DNA from: Nymphaea colorata
Lineage: Eukaryota > Streptophyta > Magnoliopsida > Nymphaeales > Nymphaeaceae
Direction of reading: 5' to 3'
Length of the DNA: 64,000 nucleotides
Assembly (NCBI RefSeq): GCF_008831285.2
Contig: NC_045147.1
Location: 21,716,981 to 21,780,980 of the forward strand
Below the pieces are notes generated by a model. The model was not told the origin of the DNA, made no database searches, and saw only the letters and a list, made by a program, of their open reading frames with translations. Shown here piece by piece: positions 1 through 12,130 of this stretch; within the stretch, counting starts at the first letter, position 1, and each line of letters begins with the position of its first letter. The position numbers and the translations under genes were made by a program.

Positions 1-409
1 TGTTGGAATTGACAAAAGTGGACTTGTAAGATTAAGCTATAAACAATCATATTCTCTATGAACAATAGGTTAGCATATAGTATATCATAACTCTGCAACT
101 ATGAGGAAGCCATGCAGCTCCACCACATGCTGCCAAAATTACAATGTGAAAAAAGTTGTCCTCCAACTCCACTAGATTTCAGTTCACTCTGTTTTATTCT
201 TTTTCCTCATATTTTCCCTACTCTCTTCACGTTCAGAGCATTCTTTTCCACTTACAAAGATCAAATTGGAAGTAATATCAGTACCAGCCGAGCAGCCACT
301 TTTAGTAAGCAGCTACAAGGGCAACATCAGAGCAAGGAACTGCTGATAGTATAGCACTACAGAACAAAATCCATTAAATAAAATGTAATGCATAATCCGA
401 AATGATAAC

Positions 410-3400
410 CTGAATATAAAACTGTAGATTTGTTATTAAGAAAACCATGTGTTCCCGGACATGCCACATTGGTCTGGAATGTTGCCGACGTTGCTCGGAA
501 CACTTCCTACGATCCTTACGGTTCTTAGCAAAATCCATGTGATCTTGGTGCATTGCTGATGCCCATGATTTTTCCAATTCCATCTGTGTACGCTTAAGTT
601 TAAGCAAATATTGGAAAACCCTGCGGTACCTGAAAAAGAATATAGCTTCAAGCATATGCATCATGGTGCAAAAAAAAAATGAAGCATATTAATGGCCTCT
701 AATATTAAGAGACCAGTGAAAATAATAGCAACAGTGATATGCCTCCAAAGAAATCTTACTTAGATAGAACTTCCTGAGTAAAGAAAAGCTGTAAAGGCCA
801 ATCAACTGAATATTCGAGTGCAATGGCATCCCATCCATCAGGCACTGAGCCTAGAGAAGAGATAGCTAGTAGAGAATCAGAACTTTTTTCACCACCAATT
901 TTTAAGCTTGAAAGATCCAACTGGGACGATATTGCCTTAACTTCAGACTGCAATCTGATGGACACAAATCAAGACAAGTGAGAGAATTTTGCTTTACAAT
1001 AATTTCATTTTCAAAAAAAGGGAAAATAATCAGGTGCAATCACATCATATGCGGCAAAACAAGTACCTCAGTGAAACTCGTGAAAAGTACTTATCATCAT
1101 CGCCTATTGTCTTTGATGCGGCCTGAATAAAGAACAAAGTTTACACATTGTATTACACCATAGTATTGTCACAAAAAACGCGTCTTAATCTAAAAAAACA
1201 CGCTAAATACGTGAAAAACAAGTCAGCCGTATAAAACGGCAAGTAGACACGTCCATTGTAAAAAAATGCCAGAAAAAAAAAACATGAAAAAATGGGTACT
1301 ATATGTGTATTATACACATTTGTTACGTGTTTTTTTCATATTCTTTATTAATTTTTATTTTTTTATTCAAGATTTATTAAATGTTTAAATTTTTTAAAAA
1401 TTTGCCGAGATTTTCCCGAGATATACAACTTTGCCGTATTGTACCCAAGAAATTTCTCACAGTATAATACTCGTACACGATATATATGACAATGCACCAT
1501 ACTGCCCATATTATTCTATCAGGAGGTTATATTCTGCACTTGTATCTCTTTCTTTTGTTTTATGAGGAAAGTGTCAACCAGACATGAAGAGGGTGATTGC
1601 TCAAACATTCAGCTTTATATAGCGAACAGAACTAAGCTTGGAATTGATTTTCATGGCTAATATTTACATCCTAGCTAAGTCACCGCGGTACGCCTGGGAG
1701 GCTCGCGTACCGTACGGGGGTGCACGGTGGTATGTTTGGATCTGGTTTCAGGTCGAAACCAGATCCAAACCATATTTTGATCCGTAAAAACCAAAACCTA
1801 ACGCCCGACTCTCGCCTTCTTCTCCTTCTCCGGTTCTCCTCAAGCAAGAGGAAGAATGACCCTTCACCGAAGAACAGCACACCTGCTGCACTTTCCGTGC
1901 TGGGCAAACGAACTTCGGATTGAGGCCAGGCACGGCGGACGCCAAAAGAGAAGGCAGACTAAATCTGGTAGGGTAGGGGAACGATGAAAGCAGGAAGGAC
2001 ACAGGCAGAGAGCAGGTGAGGGATGGAAATCGGTCTGGTAGGGTTATGCCCATTGGTGGTGGTCTGGCCCTCTGGGCAAGTTCTGCTTTAACGCAGTTGT
2101 TGTCGACGGAGTTCTGCAGGGGGATGGTGCAGGCGCTGCTAGAGCATCTCCTGAAGTGGGGAGGTTGGCATGAAGGGCTGAAGGAAGTGCTGGTGGGTGT
2201 AGAGCATTGAGGGGAATTACAGGGGAAGGTGGGGTGGTTTCTCGGGCAGTTCAAAGACTGTACTGGCTGCTCAGGTCTATGAGGAAGGAACTGCCATCAT
2301 TGGCAGAGAAGGTGTACAAGGAGGTGCGCTGATCGAGCTAAAATTGAGCCATTTTGGTGATTGCCTTTGCAAGAGCTGAAATTGAGCCATTTTGGTGATT
2401 GGCTTTGCAAGAGCCATTTTGGTGATTGTTTTGTTTTTTTTTCAAAATTTATAATTTTTTTAATTTAAAAATTAATGTTATTACATAAAAAATATACCGT
2501 ATCCGTACCATGATTTGCAAAAACGACGTACCCGTACCCGTTTTCTCGTACCCGTACCGCGGTGACATAGCATCCTAGAAGTTCATTTTCTTTTAGGATA
2601 ATGCTTCGTTTGACCATCAGATATATCCATGTACTTACAATCACACAGTCTTCATAGAGAGTTGCCAAAACAATCGTTTAATAGAACATTTAAAAGTGCG
2701 CATGTACTCCAGAATTTTGAAAATTGTCCCATGCGCAGCTGGCAAGAAAGGTACGTCACTAGCAGTAATGACTTGTTTAGGTTTCTCTTTCAAATGCATT
2801 AAATGCAATAGGTGGCTTGGCACAAAGTTGGAATCTAAATTCGACCTTAAATATGGGTTTAAAAGAAGAAAAGCCATACAGGCATGCTTATCTCGGGCTT
2901 ACTATTTTTCATATTTGTGACTTTGCTGTGAACGCCACTGCTTTCTTGCACTTAATACACATCAATGACAATTGCATCAACTATAGACTAATATTATTTT
3001 TTTGCAGGAAAACATGAAAAACAACTGAAGAATACAAGATAGGGCAGCACAAGTTACAATTTTTTATAACAAACGACAAACCCTTTTGCGTTGACTGCTT
3101 CAAATGACTTGAAATCTATGCAGCCTATGGATAAAACTTTTTTGTACATTAACAAAATTACTCGATGTTGACTTCTGAAACTGTTTGCATAACTTCTCAC
3201 ATATGTGATATCCTAGACTGGTGAAAGACATGCTCCAACAAATTCATAACAAGTGTCAGATAAACTAACAAGCATATGAAAGCAGGTTATTGCCAGCCAG
3301 ATATCCTAATGGCAACATATATGTATTTGTAATCTTATGTGCAGCACATCCACACGATGTTGTCATCTAGATTGCTAAAAACGCAGCCTACTCTAAGAGC

Positions 3401-4509
3401 ACCTCTTTGAAGAGTGACTACCAAATTTGATAGGTTTTTTTGTAATTTATCTAGCCTAAAATTAGTTAACAACTTTGCTATGCTTCCTTGACAACTTAGA
3501 AGTGAATTTCCTCAAAGTAACGTAAATTTGCCAACTGAGATACATAAGCAGAAAATCATATGCAATGCTTCACGCTGACAGAAGGGAAGAGCCTAAAAGA
3601 GCATGACTTACCAATTGAAATGGAACCATAAGGTCAGCTTCAGCAGTTGAATAACGAGGGGGAAGGCGCATTAGTTGGCGGCTCTCCTCAAGAAAGCACT
3701 GGCAAGAGAATAGAAGTCCCACAATTGGAAATGTACATATAATAAGATCGACAAGTACTACAGAGTAGAGAGTACAGATATAGGAAAGTGACATGAATTA
3801 CTAAGACATACAATATGGCATATCAAATAAGTTAATAGAGGTGTCATCCTCAAGTTGCCAGCATCAGGAGAAAAAAAATTGCTTTGATATAAACAGAGTC
3901 CTAATTAATAATCATGTACATAATTTATAATTTTAATTTTTAAGTCATAAAAATAGGAAGAAAATTGTTAGATGGGCTTTTTTTCTTTTGGCCAGCATTT
4001 AATTTTTTTTTTTTCTGCTTCCCGGTTCCCATACCCTAGTGGTAGATGTAGCTTAGTTATTAAAAATCCCAACGATTTGGCCAACTGGCATGACTAAGTC
4101 ATCGAGTGGCCTTGTTTGCAACCAGTGACTAGTTGGCCAATGTGATCAAACTAGCCAATTAATCAGCTTAGTTGTTGGTCAGCCAACTAATCTCATCCTA
4201 TAATTACATATCTGCCTTCTTATGCATGCCCCCATCCCTCTCTTTTAAGTCGGGCATCAGGCCAGGCCAGCCCGCAGCCTGAAACCCAAGCCCAGGCCCG
4301 TATCGGTTAAAATAAAAAAATATTTTTTAAATGTAAAATAAAAACTTTTAAATATAAAATATATTTTTTAATAATAAATTATACATTATTATTAAAATAA
4401 AATAATATTAAAAATATATCGGGCTGAATCGGGCCCAAACCAGGGCTTGATCGGGCCGGCCAGCCAGGTACTGGGTACCCATCGGGTACCTGGCCGGATG
4501 CCCAACCCT

Positions 4510-4555
<46 letters not shown>

Positions 4556-7500
4556 ACTTAGGAATATAGTAACCAAGACTGAAAACTCAGATGTAACTGG
4601 ACTTAAAAGAAAAATAAATAAGTGATTTGATGCTACAGCAAATTGAATATATAGCAAAGAACTCACTCCCTTTTGTAGAACTTCACTCTTCCAATCAGCA
4701 GTTTATACAATTATAGTACATATACTTGACGATCTCATGATAGTGAAGCAATTTACAAACAAGACAACATCCACCATGCAAACCCTAATTTTATAAAAAT
4801 GAGTGTAGCATCTTAATAGTCTTCTTTAAACTGGCTGTACATGGTAAATTGAATGAAATATTATGGTTGCAAATTTTCCATTAAGCAGACGGACAACTCT
4901 TCTTGTTGCACTGTCATCAGTATTGTTATGTTCTCCCATCAGTTGAAAAAAGAGAATATAAACCCGGCCTCAAAATAGGATGCAATATGGTTTCCCAAAG
5001 GTTCTGATCTAACTGCCAAAGAAAGAAACATTTGTTCTTAAACTCCTACACCTGATGCAACAATAACTCAATAAGGCAAACCATAAACAAGAAAATTCAC
5101 CTGGAAGAAGTCTCCTTTGGCTAAAAGAAAGTAATCTTTAAGAGCTTTCAGATGTCCATCCAAATCTGCATGCACAACTACAAGCTGCAAAGGGAATTTT
5201 ATAAAGAAGTTTATATGTGCATGCATGCACGTGTTTGTGTGCATTTACCTGATTTTTTCGACAACTCCCCCCCCCCAACCCTTTTCCTTTTACTCTCACC
5301 TTTTCTCTCTCTCTATCTCTCCCTTTTACTTCTTTTCTCTTCATAATCGTCCTTCCCGCCCCAGGATTACTGGACACAAGGGGAGGGAAGAGACCTGAAA
5401 ATCCACTCCCAAAAATGCGATCAATTTAAATATAATATATATAGCTAACATGCCACACCTGCCAAAGATGACCAGCTGCTATCATGCGAGTGGAGTCAAC
5501 AGCATGTTCGAATGACCTCTTATGAAACTCAGGGGACTCCTGCAAGATATCTAAAAATATCAGAAAAAGTCTGTAGTAGACAGTACAAGCAAGAAAAGAA
5601 ACTGAGTGCAAACTATAACTTTTTCAGATGATTATCATAAAGCCTAATTCACACATAAAATCCACAATATATGAGGGACAACATGTTGCATTCAAACAAC
5701 ATTAACATATGAACAAAAACAAAGATGGATGGTGGGTACCCTTAATTCTTGAAGCATACCAACGATCTTATCAGCTTCAGATTGAGGGAACAATTCTTCT
5801 CCAACAAGTTGAGTGTCAATGCAAGGCTCCTTTTGAGCAAAGCATCCCAACAGTCCCTGATATTTGTTGGATCCTCTTGGAACTCCATGATGGAAAACCT
5901 CAGCCTTACACCTGAAAGCAGGACTAGGGTTCCTTAGAACCCTTATTGCTTTCCCAGAGAAAAGTATGGATTCGGCAACCCGCATATGGATATACTGTGG
6001 TAGCATGTCCTGCACTATGAAGCATGGTGCATACTTATTTAAGACGTGGCATGTGAAACAAGTTGAGGCACCAGAAAATACAAAATAGCAACAGTTTTAT
6101 AACATTTCCATTTGCAAAAGATAGCCAAGCTGAACAGTCTTCAAGAAGTAAAAAATGTGTCATGTATGTGCCAAACAGGCACACAATACAACAGAAAAAT
6201 ATTACAAAAATATGTGCGTTTGATGATATCAGAGAGCAAATCTAATCCAATGCCATGGCCCATCTGAAGAAAGAGTTTGTTCGTTTGTATCTAGGTTAAA
6301 ACAGAAACAATCACAATCAAAGGTTGTTGATTTGAGAAAACAACTCTTTCAATATTCACTATAATGGAGAATATTGCTTGGACTTGCTGAAGAAGTCAAT
6401 GAAATAGAGGTATAAATTAAGAAGCTGAACAATTTAGGGATTTAAAGTTAAATGACCATCAAAGGGATGAGCAAGCAGAAAGGAAACCAAAGCTTCGCAC
6501 AAAGACATGGTAAGTCAAAAGTTCTTTGTCACGTGATTTAAAATTTCAACACTTCAAATTGCAAATGAAGATTATCAAACTGACAGTCCAACGCAACAAC
6601 TGATGTTTCATCTATGAAGGATCGAGGAAATATACCAGGAAAACATGGAATCCTGAGTTCCAATCTGTTAGAGATGCATCTTCCAATGATTTTTGTGTAT
6701 CCTTTTTAGATGGATGACCAGAGTTATGCAGTGCTTGTTCTCCTTCCACATTTTCTTGTCTGCAAAATCAGTATTCAAAATGCATTTAAATATCAGGCAC
6801 TTGAATTTTCAAATTTGCAAAAGCTTTAACAGTCCAAGATGCTGACACAAGATGCTGAACGTTCAGTTTTCAGTTGAGCATTGAAAAGACAGGCTGACAG
6901 GCAAAGAAAAACCGTCAATCCTAGTGACTGTTCAATTGTTTGTACTTTGTAGAAATGAATAATACCTCCTAATAAAAAATTCTCCATATTGATCTTGAAG
7001 AAGTCCATGAACCATCCATGCTGCCAATTGCCGATACATGACCTGATGCCCATGCCAAAGTAGCCTGGTAAATGCATGAAGGTCAATCACAGATTAACTA
7101 CTGTAAGGATTTGAAAAGCCCATTTCTGGCTATAGACAACAAGAAATTAAGCGAGTTGCACCTATGTTGTTAAGGCCTCGCCTAGGCATGGACTAAACCT
7201 GAGTCCACACCCGTCGCCTAAGTCCACCACTTAGGCAACGGGATATGTGCCGGGTGAAAAGTAACCTTACCTTTCAATTTAAGCTTTTTAATTGAGTATA
7301 TATTGTTATGTACTTTATTTGTATTGATTATGTATTTTTATGTTGATTATGTTGTTATATGCATACTGTTATGTATGTGTACATTGTTAGTCACTTAGTA
7401 TGTTATATAGTATTGTGATACATCATACCTATAATATGTAATTATGTATATATTAGTATAGTTATGTTACGTACTTATATCATATAGTTATATGTATTGT

Positions 7501-10169
7501 TAATTTGTGATAACTGTTATAAATTTATATGTATATACTATAGTCACAGAAAAAGCGTTTTCTCGAGAAAAAAAACTCGAAAAAAAATGCGATAAATTAA
7601 ATGGCCGTTTAAAACTTTAAAAAAAACGTTTTTTTTTTAACATTAAAATGAAAAAACCTTGCCATTTAAAACTCCGAGACGTTATTTGTGACTATGGTAT
7701 ATACTATTATGTTAAATTGTATTGTAATACAATTTCCTATTCTTGCTATATGTATTGTAATATGTGTTAGATGTATATATTGTTATGTACAGTCTGTTAT
7801 ACCTGTTACATAGTATTGCATCAACTTATTATATGTATATATTGTTAGCTTGTTATATAATAGGTAGAACTGTGATACCTGTCATATGTATACGTTAGTT
7901 TTGTTACGCACTTATGTGTACTGTTACTGTTGTGCACTTATATGTATGCTATTATGTATTTGTTAATTTTTTTTACTATAGTGTGTTTATCCTTTAAGTA
8001 CAGATGAATTAAAGCCTTCTTGCAAAGTTACGTTCCTTCTTCTAAAGATTAGATTTATTTTTTAGTTTTGCTTCTTGTATTAGTTTACATTTAATGAGTA
8101 ACGTTAAACTTCTCCTACTGATTTTGCATAGTCAATGAAGTCAACAATTAATTTTTTATTGTTTAATTTGATTATGTCTGTTATATTATTATTACTACCC
8201 TCTACCTTTCAAATATTAATAATAGTTAATCAAAATAACTTGACATATTAACATAACCAAAAAATAATAATAGAAAAAAATTAGTCGCCTTTTTTGCCAA
8301 GGCCTAGGCTCTGCCTGTCGCCTAGGTAGCACCTGGACTCCTTGACAACATGACAAAAAAAAACGTGAAAAAAAACAGATATGTTCCTTATAAGAAGATG
8401 CAGCCCTTGCATCTAAGGAATAGATGCAACCAACTAAGCTATTATTGATTTTCATATATTTCTTACACCCAAAAAAAATCAAGTACCTAAAAAGAGGCGA
8501 TAAAGTTAGATGATGGACTTTTCACCTTACCAATCAAAACACACAACACTAATTACCACACCTTCCAAAAGTAAAGCGTTAAACAAACAAATCTAGTCTG
8601 AACCTTTGCATACAAGCTTGCAATTCAGGCACTCCACAGTGGCAACGTTTGTATAACAGATTAAGAAGTTGGCCCCCCCTGACATCATTACATTCAATCT
8701 CCATGACAAACTCAGAAAGTGGTGCCAGCAGCATATCAAACTGCAAGACAAAAGTAAATAACTCCACTGAAATGCACAAAATGAAAAAAGTGAGTACAAA
8801 GTTCTTAAGAGAATTGCAATAAAAGCCAAAACTCAATAAGGTTCTTCATTGTCTTTTCATGAAAATTAAGGACACACATACTAATAAACAGCCAGAATGA
8901 TGGTCTTCCTTTTTAATTATCATACATGGGTTTCTGAAAAATATAATTGTTGTTTGATGAACTGCTCAGTGAAAAAAAAAAAAGTTTGTACTTGTCCATT
9001 TTCATGCTTATGGTTATGCTTTCTGTTATCTAGAAAAAAGGGGAAAAAAACAGCCCAGCAGTAGAAAAACTAACATGGTTTCATCTGACCAGCCATGATA
9101 CAGATGTTGAACTAAATCCAAAGTCCGAACCATGAGTCCACAGTCCATCAGAAGAGGCAAGAACTAAACCACATAAGAAACTACTGGTAGACTACCAGTC
9201 CAAAAATATTTTATTATTGAGATGAGTCCAACTGACAAAAACAGAAAGCTATTCCAACAATTACAGATAATCATGACCTGTTCCAAGTATTGCCTGCCAG
9301 ATAAATATATAAATACCAATGCAACGTTGACATCATCCATGCCTCAAAACAAATCAACTAACCTCGTAGAGACCTTTAGTCACAGTTGCCAATATGGGTA
9401 CAGGATCAGCTAAGACCTGCTGTTCAACTTGTAGGACGGCAGATCTGTACACTGACAGTATCTCGGCAACTCCATTAGCTATTGCTTTTCGATACACACT
9501 CGGCATTTTATTTTCGACCTTCAAGGATACGGGAGCCTGATTTTGAACATTCCCATAGGTGATCCATGCCACATTTGGGTTGCGTGACTTTGCAACAAAT
9601 TCAGTGAGCTTTCTGTAATAAAGCCCCAGGCAGACAAGCCTTTCGATAACATCCCTACAATGATAAATACAACAATAACTTAGAAACGGATGTCCGAGAG
9701 AAAAAATGATGACCTAGGAGAAAAATGATACCACAAGCATAACTAATTTGGTTTGTCACTCGTCCATGATTTTCTAAAATTGTGTGTTCAAATTGAAGCA
9801 TTGATTGACTCAAAGCACTTGTAGGACAAGGTTGATTAAAAGAACCAAGTTCGAGGGTTTCAAATAAACCAACATAAAAAATCAACATGACTCGCACTAA
9901 GAAAATATGTTGGGGAGAAGCTCAACGCCTCGAAAATCGAAATAGATACAACCACGAACAGGGACCAAATTTTGACAAGCAACAAAGCCCAATTGAACCA
10001 TTGAACCAGCCAAAGGGATGATAACAAAAATTAGGGTTTACCTTTCAGACGGCTGAACGAACGCCAGATCGGGAGCGAGTTTGAACATGACCTTGCCGGA
10101 TTCATCCTTCTGCTTGATCACGAAATCCCCTGTGTGGCCCAGCAGAGCAAGAAGGACCTCGTGTAGCAT
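410..10169 (-). CDS. GCP4: Gamma-tubulin complex component 4 (GCP4), 3'-truncated by the window edge
   Basis: GCP4 belongs to the gamma-tubulin ring complex, which nucleates microtubules at the nuclear envelope and cortex of plant cells. Twelve coding exons fit canonical splice sites and one continuous phase: 10042-10169, 9363-9654, 8604-8740, 6966-7064, 6636-6759, 5740-6009, 5459-5539, 5101-5184, 3612-3698, 1067-1122, 760-954, 410-629. They give 591 codons starting MLHEVLLALLGHTGD and including KRCHCGVPELQACMQ, GKAIRVLRNPSPAF and TQMELEKSWASAMHQDH, which match plant GCP4 as I remember it. The GRIP1 region and the start of GRIP2 are present. The last visible exon ends LQFYIQ in phase 0, so roughly 150 C-terminal residues lie left of position 1. 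Start chosen because MLHE is the family N terminus. Introns are long and hold several mobile elements. No lesion seen. Confidence 0.95.
1675..2570. mobile_element. Non-autonomous hAT-type DNA transposon in GCP4 intron 9
   Basis: The ends form an 18-bp terminal inverted repeat, CTAAGTCACCGCGGTACG at 1675-1692 and the complement of CTATGTCACCGCGGTACG at 2553-2570, with one mismatch. Both ends are flanked by the identical 8-mer CATCCTAG (1667-1674 and 2571-2578). An 8-bp target duplication is diagnostic of hAT transposition. The 896-bp interior has no transposase. It carries a hairpin at 1734-1770, a roughly 38-bp tandem duplication at 2335-2410, and more GC than its surroundings. A stretch at about 2245-2332 on the plus strand reads like protein (RLYWLLRSMRKELPSLAEKV) but I cannot assign it. 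The element lies in the intron between 1122 and 3612 and does not disturb the flanking splice sites. Confidence 0.8.
1734..1770. repeat. 16-bp perfect inverted repeat inside the hAT-type element
   Basis: Arms gtttggatctggtttc (1734-1749) and gaaaccagatccaaac (1755-1770) are separated by 5 bases. It is a subterminal hairpin, close to the left end of the element. Confidence 0.85.
4252..4503. mobile_element. MITE-like element, copy 1, in GCP4 intron 8
   Basis: Ends are inverted: GGGCATCAGGCCAGG (4252-4266) and CCTGGCCGGATGCCC (4489-4503), one mismatch in 15. GC-rich arms flank an almost pure A/T core, and words such as cgggcc and gcccaggccc recur. The 252-bp size, short inverted ends and absence of coding capacity fit a MITE. 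A related copy lies at 13109-13434. I could not define a target duplication. Confidence 0.6.
4511..4554. repeat. (CT)n microsatellite
   Basis: About 22 CT units with a few interruptions, adjoining the MITE-like element in GCP4 intron 8. Confidence 0.95.
7164..8353. mobile_element. Inverted-repeat DNA element in GCP4 intron 3
   Basis: The left end reads atgttgttaaggcctcgcc and the right end, complemented, reads atgttgtcaaggagtcc. Both ends carry cctaggc words a little further in. The roughly 1.2-kb interior is very AT-rich, with many imperfect tatgtatattgttatgt units and no coding sequence. A second small element is nested inside at 7531-7704. Consistent with a degenerate non-autonomous DNA transposon; no clean target duplication was found. 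Confidence 0.5.
7531..7704. mobile_element. Nested 174-bp MITE
   Basis: Ends are gtatatactatagtcaca and the complement of tgtgactatggtatatac, an 18-bp inverted repeat with one mismatch. The interior has poly-A and poly-T tracts (ttttctcgagaaaa and similar) and no ORF. It sits wholly inside the larger element at 7164-8353. Confidence 0.65.
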
Positions 10170-10260
10170 CCTCTCCTCCCTCCTTTCTCCCACCTCTTCC
10201 CTCCCCTCTCCAACAACTCTCCCACCTCTTCCCTCCTCTTTCCTCTCTGTCCAAATGAAT
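10170..10260 (-). promoter_or_regulatory. GCP4 5' leader / proximal promoter, purine-rich on the sense strand
   Basis: Directly upstream of the GCP4 start the plus strand is almost pure pyrimidine, so the sense strand is GA-rich. A segment reading ctcccacctcttccctcc occurs twice about 31 bp apart. GA-rich leaders are common in plant housekeeping genes. No clear TATA box. The function is inferred from position only. Confidence 0.45.
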
Positions 10261-10283
10261 CAATCAGGTAGCGTTTAGCAGCA

Positions 10284-10328
10284 CCAGGATTAAAATCCTT
10301 GGATCAAATCTCATGATTTTAATCCTGG
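10284..10328. repeat. 14-bp perfect inverted repeat upstream of GCP4
   Basis: Arms ccaggattaaaatc (10284-10297) and gattttaatcctgg (10315-10328) with a 17-base spacer. Related ggattttaatacc and ggatttcaatcc words follow to about 10412, suggesting a small MITE remnant. Confidence 0.6.
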
Positions 10329-10329
10329 A

Positions 10330-12001
10330 ATCAAGCAAGTAGGGATTTGCATTCCCTCTCCAGAAATAGGATGTGTTTGTTTGACCTGGATTTTAATACC
10401 ATGGATTTCAATCCAGTGTTTGTTGAAGCTTTGGAAAAAAAAAAAATTGAATGTTGTGAACTTGTTATATAACAACCAACGTAAAAACATGTTGAAGAAA
10501 GCAACTGACTTGGAGCAACTAGTCTGTGTTTGTCCCTTTAGAGCCTTCAACAAATGTTATACCATATCATATCCACAAAATTAAAGAAGCAGCAAAATGA
10601 AGGTATGAGGTGAACATGGAACTCAGCAGCAATATAGGTATATATTCAAACAGAAACTAAATGTAAGATTGATCTGATTCATATGCAATGATTGAGTAAA
10701 TGGTATCTTTAAAAAGAGAACAAAATGTGTACACATAGATCTAGTGGCACTGGTGGCGCACTAGTGACAATGAGGGAAATCATTCTTGAAAGACGTCAAT
10801 GTAAATGCTGAAGGAAATTATGCTAGAAAGTGAAGAATGTTGTGCCAAGACTAAGATGATCGTATTGCATATGAGCAGAGCCCCACCATCACACTTTCCT
10901 AGCTCTTTTGCACTTTCGATCCTGGTTTAATATCATAAATTTATCATACTATCAGAATATGTGTATGGTAGAGAATAAATTATAACTTGTAAAATATATA
11001 CCATTCAAAATATACATCAATGCAAACAACACTGTATAGACTATAGATCAAGCCAAGCCAAGCAGTTCCACTCAGCTCATGCAGATGTGCGAACAACGGA
11101 GCCGGAAGAAGCATATTCAAGCTGCCATTTGGAGACCATGGGAGTGTTGAAATCAAGATTATAATCATGCCAAATAAATTTCAGTACAATGTTAAAATCA
11201 AGTAAAAAAGTCTGGATAAGAACCATTCGATCTTCTGCAGAATGCAAACCCATATCTGATTTACAAAAGCCCGTGCAATATATGTAATGCCTCTCTTTTA
11301 TACATTAGAATGTTACAAAGGAAATCTGGAAACAGTATTACACAACAAGAGAAAAATCGTCTACAAACGAGGCCCTCTACCTGCACATGAGAAGAACTGC
11401 AGTCCATAATAAACATACGAAAGCCATCTCAAATGCTATCAAAGTCGCCACAAAAAAGCACGCAGAAGAACATGTTTAACTACGGAACCTTCCAAAATTC
11501 GAACTTCAAACGAAAAAAAAAAAAAACAGAAATTTGATTGCAAAACAAAACCCTAGATTATGTTCTCCAGAAATCCCACATAAACAACAAAAAACCCAAC
11601 GATGGGGAGAACAGAGCGAGATTCACTTACGATTAGTGGAGCCAAACATTTTGACTGAAGAAAACGGGATGTTTCCTTTGGCCCCACCAACTAAATATAT
11701 AGACAAATGACCCAAAAGAACCCAGAAGAAACATAAATAAGAAAAATAACAAATTGATCTGATGCGCTCTCAAAACCGCGTACCGAGCACAGGCTTCACC
11801 AATGTCTGCTTAAATTTCAAGCATAGAGAAATTCAGAGTGTAGAAGGAGTAAGAGGGACCGACTTTACCTCGTGCCCCGATCTCTTATCATGATAGAGTG
11901 GGTAAAAAACCAAAAAGAGAGGAAGAAGACAGGAGAAGAACAATAAAATCTAGGAACTGATAAGAAATTCAAGTCAAGATTCAAGAAATCAAGCCAAGCA
12001 C
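10330..12001. other. Intergenic, no supported gene
   Basis: AT-rich DNA between the GCP4 promoter and the ABCG fragment. Several short ORFs exist on both strands, but none looks like a known protein or has coherent splice signals. A six-codon ATG with a good donor (11638-11651 region, minus) is listed among rejected observations. Confidence 0.5.
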
Positions 12002-12130
12002 CTCATCCGGTCGGTGGTGGGCAGCCTCTCAATCGCCGCCCATCTCAGAGCCTCCTCGTCGTCCTCCTCCGCCCTCAAGCTCCTCTTGAACACGTCCCTG
12101 GATGGCTGGATCGAGCTCCTCCAAACCTCC
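12002..12130 (-). pseudogene. Orphan first-exon fragment of a PDR-type ABCG transporter
   Basis: Reading on the minus strand gives EVWRSSIQPSRDVFKRS then LRAEEDDEEALRWAAIERLP and TTDRMR, ending at an AG|gt donor at 12002/12001. This is the conserved N-terminal block of full-size plant PDR/ABCG proteins (usual form EEALKWAAIEKLPTYDRLR), and the donor sits where the family's first intron begins. No in-frame ATG precedes it: the frame runs back to a TAG near 12190, though an acceptor-like cag lies at 12131-12133. None of the roughly 1,300 further residues (nucleotide-binding or membrane domains) appears in the 1.8 kb before GCP4. Best read as a truncated gene relic. A gene 5' end cut by rearrangement is the alternative. 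Confidence 0.75.

Noticed and set aside
1748-2254. 168-codon minus frame inside the hAT-type element
   Set aside because: Ser/Pro-rich with no domain, no homology to hAT transposase, and it runs through the hairpin arm.
11610-11660. Minus-strand ATG reading MFGSTN followed by a gtaagt donor, like the start of nucleoporin NUP98
   Set aside because: Only six codons match, no PFGQ/FG-repeat exon follows in the next kilobase, and such a short match is expected by chance.
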